From JBBQZO01 sp038207625 (GTDB lineage Bacteria; Pseudomonadota; Gammaproteobacteria; Burkholderiales; Burkholderiaceae_D), in contig JBBQZO010000020.1 in assembly GCA_038207625.1 (NCBI GenBank), positions 1 through 64,000 of the forward strand: 64,000 nucleotides of DNA, given 5' to 3'. The notes below the pieces were generated by a model. It saw only the letters and a program-made list of their open reading frames with translations, did not search any database and had not been told where the DNA came from. Below, in pieces: positions 6,880-15,512 of this stretch. The position numbers were made by a program, and so were the translations under genes. Position 1 is the stretch's first letter. The number at the start of each line of letters is the position of its first letter.

Positions 6880-8979
6880 TTACAGCTGGTAGTTGGCCTG
6901 CAGGTAGAGCGCGCGCGGCGCCATCGGCAAGTCGTGCGGAATGGCCAGACCGGGCGCGGCGCTCGGTTCGCGCACGTCGGCGTTGAACAGGTTCAGCACC
7001 GTGGCCGTCACACTCCAGTGCTGCGCGCCGCGCTCGCGCCGCAGCGCCAGGTCCAGCGTCGCGTAGTTGGCCAGTGCGGCGCGCGCGTCGCCCGGCGCGC
7101 GCGCGCGTCCGGCCACCACATTTAGTTGCGGGTTGATGGTCCACGCATCCGACAGGCGCCAGTTGACGCGCCCGAACAGGTGATGGTGCGGCACATAGCC
7201 GGCGTCGTGGCCAGTGGCGTCGTCCAGCGAGCGCTGGTAGGAGTAGTTGCCGCTGACCTGAACGGCGCGGCCGGCCTCCCAGTTCGCCTCCAGTTCGGCG
7301 CCGCGCCCGGTCTGGCTGCCGGTGTTGGCAAACGTCTGGCCGGTGCCCACCATCGCATTGGGCACGGTGCGGATGATGTCGTTCATGCCATAGCGGAACA
7401 GCGACAGGTTCAGTTTCACGTCCTCGCGCGCCTGCCAGGCAACGGCCGCCTCGAGCGTGCCGATGGTTTCCGGGCGCAACGCGGGGTTGCCACGCACCAC
7501 AGGATTGTTGATGCCGTACTGTTCGGTGAAGGCCGGTGCGCGAAACGCGCGCCCGTACAGCAGCTTGGCCGTCACGTCGAGCGCCGCGTCCCACACCAGC
7601 GCCAGGCGCGGATTGGTGCTGTTGCCGAAGTCGGAATAATGGTCGCGCCGCAGGCCGGCGGTCAGCGCCCAGTCCTTGCCCAGCTGCCATTCGTCCTGCG
7701 CGTACAGATATTCGATGCGGCGCCGCTGCGGCGCGATGAAGGCCTGCTGGCCGGTATAGGCGACGATCTGGCCGGCCGGCACCGGCACCCCGTTGGGCAG
7801 GAAGGTGAAGTTTTTGTTTTCCAGTGAACGGTACAAATTGATGTCATCGACGCCAGCGCCCACGCGCATCCGATGGTCACTCCAGCCGGAGTAGTCGACG
7901 AAGCCGGACAGGCGCAGCGTGCGCTCCCACGTTTCCGGCGCGCCCAACATGCCGTCGGGGAACGTTCCGGTCGGAAAATGCACGCCGGGCGGAAATAGTT
8001 GCAGCATCACGGGTATCGACTGCGTGTAATGCTGGTAGCTGGCGGTTACACCCGCCCCGAGATGCGAACTGAGCTGTGGCTCGGTCCAGCAGAGGTCCGA
8101 CGTGATGCGTTCACCGCCGTCGCGTCCCACCGGGTCGAGCGCCAGTGCGATGCCGGCACCGGTGCCCACATTGTCGCGCAGCTTGTAGCCGGCATGCAGG
8201 CGCCACTGCTGGTAGGACAGCTCAACGTTGGCGTCGGCGGCGTCGTAGCCGGTGCTGACATGGCCGGGCGCGAGCGAGGCGTGGGTGCCAAATAGCGTGT
8301 CGTTGCGGGTTTGCGCATCGACGTCGATGACGCTGTCGGCGCCGTCGGTCCTGCCCACGCGCGCATACAGTGCCAGCGCAACGGGCCCCAGCGCGCCGCC
8401 GTGCTGAACCCAGCTATCGCGCGTATTGAAACTGCCCACATGAAAGCCGAACTGGGTGCCGGGCGTATCGGAGGGCGATTTGGTGATGATGTTGATCACG
8501 CCCGCGTAGGCGTCGGCGCCATACAGGGACGAACCGGGACCGCGCAGGATCTCGATGCGGGCGATCTGTTCGACCGGATAGCCGCCCCAGGTATTGCCCT
8601 TGTTGCCCACCAGCGCGGTGGTGATCGGCACGCCGTTTTGCAGCACCAAGGTTTGCGCGTTGTATTGGGAATAGATGCCGCGGATTACATACAGCGGCGC
8701 GTAGAGGTTGGCCGAACGACTCACATGGATGCCGGCCACCGATTCCATCACCTGGTCAAGGTCCACCGCGCCCATCGCCGCGATGTCTGCGGCCGTGATG
8801 ACGGTGGCCACGGCCGGCGCACGCCGCAGCGCAACCTGGTGGCCAGTGGCGATGCTCACGCTGAGGCGATCGCCGTAGACCAGCGCCAGCTCATCTTCAT
8901 CGCTGCCGGCCGTGGCCGCACCGGCGTTGATCAGCAGACAAGCCGCGATGGAGGTTGAAAAAGCTTGTTTGCGCAGCAC
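6880..8979 (-). CDS. TonB-dependent outer-membrane receptor
   Basis: 699-residue TonB-dependent receptor. A signal peptide (MLRKQAFSTSIAACLLINAGAATA) is followed by a plug domain at about residues 45-160 (VATVITAADIAAMG, RIEILRGPGSSLYGADAYAG, VINIITKSP). The rest is a beta-barrel with typical strand motifs such as WALTAGLRRDHYSDFG and KLLYGRAFRAPAFTEQYG. The substrate is not evident; the sequence resembles siderophore or vitamin B12/CirA-type receptors, but no cobalamin riboswitch is visible. The start is GTG with AAGGGCGG upstream. The last residue is Leu (YLQANYQL) rather than the usual terminal aromatic. It lies between the DUF971 gene and ubiE, neighbours that are usually adjacent in relatives, and probably has its own promoter. 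Confidence 0.93.
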   Translation of the reverse strand: MLRKQAFSTSIAACLLINAGAATAGSDEDELALVYGDRLSVSIATGHQVALRRAPAVATVITAADIAAMGAVDLDQVMESVAGIHVSRSANLYAPLYVIRGIYSQYNAQTLVLQNGVPITTALVGNKGNTWGGYPVEQIARIEILRGPGSSLYGADAYAGVINIITKSPSDTPGTQFGFHVGSFNTRDSWVQHGGALGPVALALYARVGRTDGADSVIDVDAQTRNDTLFGTHASLAPGHVSTGYDAADANVELSYQQWRLHAGYKLRDNVGTGAGIALALDPVGRDGGERITSDLCWTEPQLSSHLGAGVTASYQHYTQSIPVMLQLFPPGVHFPTGTFPDGMLGAPETWERTLRLSGFVDYSGWSDHRMRVGAGVDDINLYRSLENKNFTFLPNGVPVPAGQIVAYTGQQAFIAPQRRRIEYLYAQDEWQLGKDWALTAGLRRDHYSDFGNSTNPRLALVWDAALDVTAKLLYGRAFRAPAFTEQYGINNPVVRGNPALRPETIGTLEAAVAWQAREDVKLNLSLFRYGMNDIIRTVPNAMVGTGQTFANTGSQTGRGAELEANWEAGRAVQVSGNYSYQRSLDDATGHDAGYVPHHHLFGRVNWRLSDAWTINPQLNVVAGRARAPGDARAALANYATLDLALRRERGAQHWSVTATVLNLFNADVREPSAAPGLAIPHDLPMAPRALYLQANYQL

Positions 8980-9013
8980 CGGAACCGCCCTTGCTCTGTA
9001 ATATGACAGCGCC

Positions 9014-9079
9014 AGTATAACTGTCCAGCAATAGATGTTGGCGAAATAACCTTATCGACAAGGCGTTTGTGACCACAAA
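9014..9079 (-). promoter_or_regulatory. Putative receptor promoter with two operator-like palindromes
   Basis: On the minus strand TATACT (9019-9014) could be the -10 box of the TonB receptor gene. No convincing -35 hexamer sits at 16-18 nt. Just upstream lie a near-palindrome, CCTTATCGACAAGG (9050-9063, plus-strand reading), and a palindrome with perfect 6-bp arms, TTTGTG-AC-CACAAA (9066-9079). A -10 box without a -35 box and with adjacent palindromes fits regulator-controlled transcription. This is inference from motif shape only; the regulator is unknown. Confidence 0.35.
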
Positions 9080-9180
9080 AACACGCCGACACCACAGTGC
9101 CTGGCGTGCCGACGATCGGGGAAACGGTGCGCGGCGATTGAACAATCGGTTGTTTAGAAACCGCCCGTTACAAAACGCTT

Positions 9181-9627
9181 CTAGTGTTTGTGACCACAAC
9201 CACCGGCCGACGTCGGGGCGCCGGCCTTGACCGCGCCCGGCGCGCGTCCGCTGTCGCCGGGAAACCCTGCCGCGTGCAGACGCGCCATGTAGTCGTTCCA
9301 CAAGGTTTGCTGGCGGCTGCCCAGCGAATACAGGTAATCCCACGAGAACAGGCCGGTGTTGTGCCCGTCCGAAAACGTCGGCTGCACGGCGTAATTGCCC
9401 ACCGGGTCGAGCGCCGTGATGCCGACCTCGCGTTTGCCCAGCTGCAGCACTTCCTGGCCCTGGCCGTGGCCGCGCACTTCGGCCGACGGCGAACACACGC
9501 GCAGCAATTCGAACGGCAGCGAAAACGCGGCGCCGTCGTCGAAGGCGATGTCGAGCACACGCGATTTTTGATGCACGGTCAGCGCAGTCGGCTGGGGCGA
9601 CGGGGTAGCGGGTTTGGCGACGGTCAT
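9181..9627 (-). CDS. DUF971 (gamma-butyrobetaine hydroxylase-like N-terminal) protein
   Basis: 148 residues starting MTVAKPATPSPQPTALTVHQ. The core matches DUF971: LDIAFDDGAAFSLPFELLRV at about residues 25-44, LGKREVGITALDPVGNYAV, and the family signature FSDGHNTGLFSWDYLYSLG (about 85-103). The C-terminus ends in GGCGHKH, a Cys/His-rich tail that might bind metal. The fold is shared with the N-terminal domain of gamma-butyrobetaine dioxygenase and with Fe-S-linked accessory proteins; the role here is unknown. The ATG at 9627 was chosen because upstream codons are not conserved-looking. It lies 26 nt after the HIT gene and is probably cotranscribed. Confidence 0.88.
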   Translation of the reverse strand: MTVAKPATPSPQPTALTVHQKSRVLDIAFDDGAAFSLPFELLRVCSPSAEVRGHGQGQEVLQLGKREVGITALDPVGNYAVQPTFSDGHNTGLFSWDYLYSLGSRQQTLWNDYMARLHAAGFPGDSGRAPGAVKAGAPTSAGGCGHKH

Positions 9628-9653
9628 GGTGGTGGTCTTTTCGGTGGTGAGGC

Positions 9654-10100
9654 TCACGCGTCCAGGCGGGCGCGAATGGCGGCGTGCAATTGCGGCAGCA
9701 GCGCGCGGCGCGCGGCCAGCGCGGCCGGCTCGGTGGCGCGCACTACGGCCGCCCACACGGGGTTGGGGAAGCTCGCGTCGTCAACGAAGCGCGGGATCAC
9801 ATGCCAGTGCAGATGGGGCGTCATGTTACCCAGACTGGCGAGGTTGATTTTTTCCGGCGCCAGCACCTCGCGCACGGCCAGTTCGACCTGCCAGACGGCG
9901 TCCATCAGCGCGCTGCGGTCGGCAGCTTCGAGCTCGCTCATTTCCTTGACGTGCGCGTTCCAGATCACGCGGCAAAAGCCCGGATAGGCGCTATCGTCAA
10001 CCGCCACCACCGACAGCGCGGCGTTGCGCCAGATGATGGCGGCGCCGTCGGACGCAGGGCCGAGCAGCGCGCACAGCTCGCAGTTTGGCGCCGTCGTCAC
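9654..10100 (-). CDS. HIT-family nucleotide-binding protein
   Basis: 148-residue histidine-triad protein. The HIT motif HLHWHVIPR is at about residues 94-102, preceded by NLASLGNMTPH. The N-terminus has a CxxC pair (NCELCALLG), often seen in zinc-binding HIT proteins. HIT proteins hydrolyse or transfer nucleotidyl groups; the specific substrate is unknown. The start GTG overlaps the stop of the upstream dehydrogenase gene by 4 nt (GTGA), so translation is coupled. Length fits bacterial HIT proteins of the Burkholderiales. Confidence 0.9.
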   Translation of the reverse strand: MTTAPNCELCALLGPASDGAAIIWRNAALSVVAVDDSAYPGFCRVIWNAHVKEMSELEAADRSALMDAVWQVELAVREVLAPEKINLASLGNMTPHLHWHVIPRFVDDASFPNPVWAAVVRATEPAALAARRALLPQLHAAIRARLDA

Positions 10101-13100
10101 ACCAGCACCCGTTCGATGCCGCCGTTGTTGGCGCGCGCCACGTACTCGGGCATCCAGTTCGGTCCCAGCAGGTGACGCGCCATCTCGACGACGATGTAGT
10201 CGGCGGTGGTGTCCGAATCGTCGTTGTAGCGCGCCAGCCCTTGCAGGCAGGACGGGCAGCTGGTGAGGATCTTGACGTCGCCGTCGAAACCGTCGGCGCG
10301 CAGCTTGTCGGCGCCCTTGACCATCTCTTCTTCCTTGCGGAAGCGTACCTGGGTCGAGATGTCGGGACGCGCCACGGCCAGCGTGCCGGACTCGCCGCAA
10401 CAACGGTCGTTCTTCTCGATCTTCACGTTGTCGATCGTCTGCACCAGCGCGTTGATGGTCTTGCTCGACTCCTGCAGCTTCATCGGATTATGGCAAGGCT
10501 CGTGGTACATATAGCGGGTGCCCGAAACGCCGGCCAACGTGACGTTTTTCTCCAGCAGATACTCGTGGATGTCCATGATGCGACAGCCCGGGAAGATCTT
10601 GTCGAACTCGTAGGTCGCCAGCTGGTCGTAGCAGGTGCCGCACGAAACGAGCACCGTCTTGATGTCGAGGTAGTTGAGCGTGTTGGCCATGCGATGGAAC
10701 AGCACGCGGTTATCGGTCATCATCTTCTCGGCCTTGTCGTACTCGCCGGCGCCGCGTTGCGGATAGCCGCAGCACAGGTAACCGGGCGGCAGCACCGTTT
10801 GCACGCCGACGTTCCACAACATCGCCTGCGTGGCCAGACCAACCTGCGAGAACAGCCGCTCCGGACCGCAGCCGGGGAAGTAGAACACCGCTTCCGTATC
10901 GGCTGTCGTCAGCTTCGGATCGCGGATGATCGGGATCACCTTGTCGTCCTCGATGTCGAGCAGCGCGCGCGCGGTCTTCTTGGGCAGGTTGCCCGGCATT
11001 TTCTTGTTGATGAAGTGGATCACCTGCTCGCGCACGGGCGGCTTGCCCAGCGACGGCGGCGGCGCCTTGGTCTGCTTCTTGGCAAACTTCTTGAAGATGT
11101 CGTGACCCAGGCGCTGCGCCTTGTAGCCCCAACCGATCATCACCTGGCGTGTCGCGTTGATGGTGGTCGGATCGGTCGCGTTGAGGAAGAACATCGACGC
11201 CGCTTTACCCGGATTAAAAGTCTTCTTGTCCATTTTGCGCAGCAGATTGCGCATGTTCATCGACACCTCGCCGAAGTCGATATTCACAGGGCACGGCGTG
11301 ACGCACTTGTGGCACACCGTGCAGTGGTCGGCCACGTCCTCGAACTCTTCCCAGTGCTTGACCGAGATGCCGCGCCGGGTCTGCTCTTCGTACAGGAACG
11401 CTTCGATCAGCGACGACGTCGCGAGGATCTTGTCGCGCGGCGAATACAGCAGGTTCGCACGCGGCACGTGGGTCGAGCAGACCGGTTTGCATTTACCGCA
11501 GCGCAGGCAATCCTTGACGCTGGTGGCGATGGCGCCGATATCGCTTTGCTGCATGATCAGCGACTCGTGGCCCATCAGACCGAACGACGGCGTGTAGGCG
11601 TTGCGCAAGTCCGCGCCCAGGCCCGGCAGGTTGAGCAGCTTGCCTTTATTGAAGCGCCCTTCCGGATCGATGCGCAGTTTGTAATCGCGAAATTCGCTGA
11701 TCTCGTCTTCGGTCAGAAATTCAAGCTTGGTGATGCCGATGCCATGCTCGCCCGAGATCACGCCATCCAGACGACGCGCCAGCGTCATGATGCGCGCCAC
11801 CGCGTGGTGCGCATCCTGCAGCATGGCGTAGTGATCCGAGTTGACCGGAATATTGGTGTGCACATTGCCGTCGCCGGCGTGCATGTGCAGCGCGACGAAC
11901 ACGCGTCCGCGCAGCACGCGCTTGTGGATCGCGGTGCATTCGTCGAGGATCAGCTTGAACGCGGCGCCGTTGAAAATCTGACGCAATTGTGCGCGGATTT
12001 CCTGCTTCCACGAGATGCGCACGGTGCGGTCCTGCACCACGTCGAACAGCGTCGCGTTGGGCTGCTGCGCCAGGCGCGCGTCGAACACGACGTTGAGACG
12101 GTCCAGGCCCAGCGCATTGAGTTTTTCGCGCGCGGCGGCCAGCGGCTGGTCCATCTCGGCCAGCAGATAAGTCCAGCGATCGAAGGTCGCGGCCAGCACG
12201 GCTTCGGCCTGCTGCACGCGGTCTTCCAGCATTTCGGCGTCGCCGATCGATTCGCCCGAGGCGTCGTCGCTTTTGCCGATCGGCAGATTGCCGGCCGCGA
12301 AAAACGCGCGCAGATCGGTCGCCAGTTCGAGCTTGTTCTTGATCGACAGTTCGATGTTGATGCGCTCGATGCCGTCGGTGTATTCGCCCATCCGGTTCAG
12401 TGGAATGACGACGTCCTCGTTGATCTTGAACGCGTTGGTGTGCTTGGCGATGGCCGCCGTGCGCGCGCGATCGAGCCAGAACTTCTTGCGCGCTTCCGGG
12501 CTGACGGCGACGAAGCCCTCGCCCACGCGGGTGTTCGCGATGCGCACCACTTCCGATGCCGCCTGCGCGACCGCGTTTTCGTCGTCGCCGACGATGTCGC
12601 CGAACAGCGCCATCTTCGGCAGCACGCCGCGCTTCGATTTGGTGGCGTAACCGACCGCGCGAAGATAGCGCTCGTCGAGATGCTCGAGACCGGCCAGGCG
12701 GATCGTTTCAAACTGCGGACCGCCCTTGGCCGGCAAGCCGTCCAGATAATCCTTGATCTCGACGATCGACGGAATGGCGTCGCGCGCCTGGCCGAAGAAC
12801 TCCAGACAGACGGTGCGCGCGTGCTTCGGCATGCGGTGCAAAATCCAGCGCGCCGACGTGATCAGGCCGTCGCAACCTTCTTTCTGAATGCCCGGCAGGC
12901 CGGACAGGAATTTGTCGGTGACGTCCTTGCCCAGGCCTTCCTTGCGGAACTTGCGCCCCGCAATTTCCAGCATCTCGGTCTTGAACGGCTGGTCCTTGGC
13001 CGAACCACGCGTGTTCGGGTGGGTCCATTCGAGCTTGAACTTGGCCACCGGCGCGTCGTGGATCTTGCCCAGGTTGTGTTCGATGCGGGTTACTTCAAGC

Positions 13101-14128
13101 CAGTCACCGTTCGGGTCGACCATGCGCCACGAGGCGAGGTTGTCGAGCGCGGTGCCCCACAACACGGCCTTCTTGCCGCCCGCGTTCATGGCGACGTTGC
13201 CGCCGATGCAGGACGCCTCGGCCGAGGTCGGGTCCACCGCGAACACGAAGCCGGCCTTTTCGGCCGCGTCCGAGACGCGTTTGGTGACCACGCCGGCGCC
13301 CGAATGGATGGTCGCGTATTCGCGCGTCAAGCCCGGCAGCGTCACCATTTCGACGGCGCCCAGCGTGATCAGTTTTTCGGTGTTGATCACGGCCGACATC
13401 GGCGTGAGCGGCACGGCGCCGCCCGTGTAGCCGGTTCCTCCGCCGCGCGGGATGATGGTCAGTCCCAGTTCGATGCAGCCCTTGACCAGGCCGGCCATTT
13501 CGTCTTCCGTGTCGGGCGTGAGCACGACGAACGGATATTCGACGCGCCAGTCGGTGGCGTCGGTGACGTGCGCCACGCGCGACATGCCGTCGAACTTGAT
13601 GTTGTGTTTTTCCGTGTAGCGGCCCAGCACCTTGACGGCGCGCTTGCGCAAGTCGTAGGTCTGGCGGAATTCTTCGCCGAAGTCGGCCACGGCCTTGCCG
13701 GCCGCCTTGAGCAGCAGCTCGACGTTGGCGCTGCGCTGTTTGGCCGCGTCCTGCGCCGCGTCCAGGGCATCATCGACCGCATCGACGGTGACGCGGCGCT
13801 TGTCCACTTCGGCCAGCCGGTGATGCAGCGCGGCGATCAGTTCGGCGCGCCGCTTCGGGTTGTCCAGCATGTCGTCCTGCAGATACGGATTGCGCCGCAC
13901 CACCCAGATATCGCCCAGCACCTCGTAGAGCATGCGCGCCGAGCGCCCCGTCTTGCGCGACCCGCGCAGCGCGTCGAGCAGCTGCCAGGACGATTCGCCC
14001 AGCAAGCGGATAACGATCTCGCGGTCGGAAAACGAGGTGTAGTTGTACGGGATTTCGCGCAGACGCGTGGGCGTCGGGCCGTTAGGCGTATCGGCCAATA
14101 AGGCCTGGATGTGTGCTGGGGCGTTCAT
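10097..14128 (-). CDS. Giant FAD-linked oxidase with Fe-S and CCG domains (DUF3683, D-2-hydroxyacid dehydrogenase type)
   Basis: 1343 residues, a multidomain relative of D-lactate/glycolate dehydrogenases. The N-terminal ~190 residues match the DUF3683 type of Betaproteobacteria. An FAD-binding PCMH domain follows, with the nucleotide motif PRGGGTGYTGG at about residue 228. The FAD-oxidase C-terminal domain contains the metal/substrate His motif LHMHAGDGNVHTN and GEHGIGITK. Two 4Fe-4S motifs come next, CLRCGKCKPVC (about 873) and CTVCHKCVTPCP (about 937). The C-terminal heterodisulfide-reductase-like region has two CCG motifs, CCGYPQRGAGE and CCGESGT. It thus joins GlcD/GlcE-like and GlcF-like parts in one chain and should pass electrons from a D-2-hydroxy acid to the quinone pool; the substrate is not certain. 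A HIT gene overlaps its stop. Confidence 0.92.
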   Translation of the reverse strand: MNAPAHIQALLADTPNGPTPTRLREIPYNYTSFSDREIVIRLLGESSWQLLDALRGSRKTGRSARMLYEVLGDIWVVRRNPYLQDDMLDNPKRRAELIAALHHRLAEVDKRRVTVDAVDDALDAAQDAAKQRSANVELLLKAAGKAVADFGEEFRQTYDLRKRAVKVLGRYTEKHNIKFDGMSRVAHVTDATDWRVEYPFVVLTPDTEDEMAGLVKGCIELGLTIIPRGGGTGYTGGAVPLTPMSAVINTEKLITLGAVEMVTLPGLTREYATIHSGAGVVTKRVSDAAEKAGFVFAVDPTSAEASCIGGNVAMNAGGKKAVLWGTALDNLASWRMVDPNGDWLEVTRIEHNLGKIHDAPVAKFKLEWTHPNTRGSAKDQPFKTEMLEIAGRKFRKEGLGKDVTDKFLSGLPGIQKEGCDGLITSARWILHRMPKHARTVCLEFFGQARDAIPSIVEIKDYLDGLPAKGGPQFETIRLAGLEHLDERYLRAVGYATKSKRGVLPKMALFGDIVGDDENAVAQAASEVVRIANTRVGEGFVAVSPEARKKFWLDRARTAAIAKHTNAFKINEDVVIPLNRMGEYTDGIERINIELSIKNKLELATDLRAFFAAGNLPIGKSDDASGESIGDAEMLEDRVQQAEAVLAATFDRWTYLLAEMDQPLAAAREKLNALGLDRLNVVFDARLAQQPNATLFDVVQDRTVRISWKQEIRAQLRQIFNGAAFKLILDECTAIHKRVLRGRVFVALHMHAGDGNVHTNIPVNSDHYAMLQDAHHAVARIMTLARRLDGVISGEHGIGITKLEFLTEDEISEFRDYKLRIDPEGRFNKGKLLNLPGLGADLRNAYTPSFGLMGHESLIMQQSDIGAIATSVKDCLRCGKCKPVCSTHVPRANLLYSPRDKILATSSLIEAFLYEEQTRRGISVKHWEEFEDVADHCTVCHKCVTPCPVNIDFGEVSMNMRNLLRKMDKKTFNPGKAASMFFLNATDPTTINATRQVMIGWGYKAQRLGHDIFKKFAKKQTKAPPPSLGKPPVREQVIHFINKKMPGNLPKKTARALLDIEDDKVIPIIRDPKLTTADTEAVFYFPGCGPERLFSQVGLATQAMLWNVGVQTVLPPGYLCCGYPQRGAGEYDKAEKMMTDNRVLFHRMANTLNYLDIKTVLVSCGTCYDQLATYEFDKIFPGCRIMDIHEYLLEKNVTLAGVSGTRYMYHEPCHNPMKLQESSKTINALVQTIDNVKIEKNDRCCGESGTLAVARPDISTQVRFRKEEEMVKGADKLRADGFDGDVKILTSCPSCLQGLARYNDDSDTTADYIVVEMARHLLGPNWMPEYVARANNGGIERVLV

Positions 14129-14460
14129 TGATTGGTGGACTGTGTGGACTGACCCGAAAGGATCATTCTAGCGTATTGCGCTGCACCACGAGCGAACAGC
14201 CTTCGGTTCACAAGGGCTAATCCACAGTGCTGCAGGTCGATAAATGGGTGGCAAAACAACGATTTATCGAAATTAAATGTAGCTGCATGCCGATTTCATC
14301 ATCAATAAACCGGCCATGCTGGCGATTTACCAAACAGCAAGCTCACGAACGAGCGTGCGTTTTTGGCGCCACAGTCGCGCCATTCGAGGCGCCGGGCTCG
14401 CGCCGATGCGGGGTGATGTCGAGCCGGGCCCGCATCAAGTGTCCATGGCGCGTGCCCCGA
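14129..14460. other. 332-bp noncoding region between dehydrogenase and lysR genes
   Basis: I see no gene here. The stretch 14220-14350 is clearly more AT-rich than its surroundings. A TAGAAT hexamer on the minus strand (14170-14165) could be the -10 box of the dehydrogenase gene, about 37 nt before its ATG, but no good -35 box accompanies it. A 9-bp inverted repeat lies at 14237-14270 and is listed separately. No T-tailed hairpin is visible after lysR, which is transcribed away from this region's right side. Confidence 0.6.
14237..14270. repeat. 9-bp inverted repeat
   Basis: TCGATAAAT (14237-14245) and ATTTATCGA (14262-14270) are perfect inverted repeats separated by 16 bp in an AT-rich noncoding patch. 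The spacing fits a binding site for a dimeric regulator or a weak hairpin. No neighbouring copy was seen. Confidence 0.55.
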
Positions 14461-15411
14461 TCAGCTTTCTTGCGTGCGCAGCGTCTGCGCGAGCGCGTCG
14501 CCGACGCTGTGCATGAAGGCACGCACCCGCGCCGTGTTGCGCAGATCGGCATGGGTGAGTATCCACAGCGGCGACTGCAGCGCCGCGATCGGTTCCGACA
14601 GCGCCACCAGGCCGGGCGCATCGCGCGCGACGAATTCGGGCAGCACGGTCACGCCCAGGCCGGCGCGCAGCAGCGCCAGCGCGCTAGGAAAGTGGTCGAC
14701 CCGCGCCACGATCGCGCGCGCCGGCACGTTGGCGTCGACCCAGCGATCGTAGATGCGGTCCTGGCCATCGAAACCGATCCACGGCAGCTCGTGCGCCAGC
14801 TCGTGCAGCGATAGCGTTTGGCCGGGGGCGGGCAGAAACGCGGTCTGATGCCAGCCATACACGCGCAAGCGCACTTCTCCCAGTTTGCGCCCAACCAGCG
14901 TGTCCGGCACCTGGGCCGACAAACGCAGCGCCACGTCGGCGTCGCGGCGCGCCAGGTCGACCCGCGCACCGGACGTGCGCACCTCGACAACGATCTGCGG
15001 ATGCTGCGCGTGGAAACGCGCCAGCACCTGCGGCAGCAGGTGCATGGCCAGCACGTGCGCGGTGGTCACGCGCAGCGTGCCGGTCAGGCGCGTGTCGCCG
15101 CCGACGATGTGCCGTTCGGCCTGGGCCACCAGCGGCTCGCACGCTTCGGCGCTGCGACGCAGCGTCTCGCCCGCCTCGGTGGCGACGTAACCGCTGCGCA
15201 GGCGCTCGAACAGACGCACCTGCAGCTTGGCCTCGATCGCGTCGACCCGGCGCAGCACGGTTGAGTGGGTCACCGCCAGCGCGCGCGCCGCGCCCGACAA
15301 GGTGCCCGCGCGCGCCACCGCCAGCACATAACGCAAGTCGTCCCAGTCGAGTCGGGCGGCGGGCAGATCATCGGGAGCGGCGTGGGGCAGAGTCGTCATG
15401 GCGGTGTTCAT
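14461..15411 (-). CDS. LysR-family transcriptional regulator
   Basis: 316 residues. The winged helix-turn-helix is at about residues 21-80 (LDWDDLRYVLAVARAGTLSG, then ALAVTHSTVLRRVDAIEAKL). The effector-binding domain covers about 105-310 (TGTLRVTTAHVLAMHLLPQV, PHIQ-like VRTSGARVDLARRDADVALR, LLRAGLGVTVLPEFVARD). Effector and targets are unknown. A longer-than-usual N-terminal stretch (MNTAMTTLPHAAPDDLPAAR) precedes the HTH, so a start a few codons downstream is possible. A small ORF is divergently oriented about 100 bp away, the classical layout for a LysR target. Confidence 0.93.
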   Translation of the reverse strand: MNTAMTTLPHAAPDDLPAARLDWDDLRYVLAVARAGTLSGAARALAVTHSTVLRRVDAIEAKLQVRLFERLRSGYVATEAGETLRRSAEACEPLVAQAERHIVGGDTRLTGTLRVTTAHVLAMHLLPQVLARFHAQHPQIVVEVRTSGARVDLARRDADVALRLSAQVPDTLVGRKLGEVRLRVYGWHQTAFLPAPGQTLSLHELAHELPWIGFDGQDRIYDRWVDANVPARAIVARVDHFPSALALLRAGLGVTVLPEFVARDAPGLVALSEPIAALQSPLWILTHADLRNTARVRAFMHSVGDALAQTLRTQES

Positions 15412-15443
15412 GCTGTGCGTTTCTGCGAATTAAAACTGCAAAA

Positions 15444-15472
15444 TTGGATATTTTCTGTGCGTAGACTAGCAT
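15444..15472 (+). promoter_or_regulatory. Putative sigma-70 promoter between lysR and a small ORF
   Basis: TTGGAT (15444-15449), a 17-bp spacer, then TAGCAT (15467-15472), directed rightward toward the small ORF at 15513. The hexamer TAGACT occurs twice here (15462-15467 and 15473-15478), which could be part of a regulator site. The region is AT-rich relative to its flanks. This is motif reading only. Confidence 0.4.
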
Positions 15473-15512
15473 CTAGACTGCGCTCATGCCTAATTTCCAC
15501 TGAAAGAGCGCC

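Noticed and set aside
8980..9180. Cobalamin riboswitch ahead of the TonB receptor
   Set aside because: No B12-box-like sequence or matching conserved core could be found on the relevant strand.
10085..14101. Plus-strand open frame of over 1300 codons opposite the FAD/Fe-S dehydrogenase
   Set aside because: It has no recognisable motifs, is rich in Arg/His/Gln/Val as expected for antisense of GC-rich coding DNA, and the opposite strand encodes clear FAD and Fe-S motifs.
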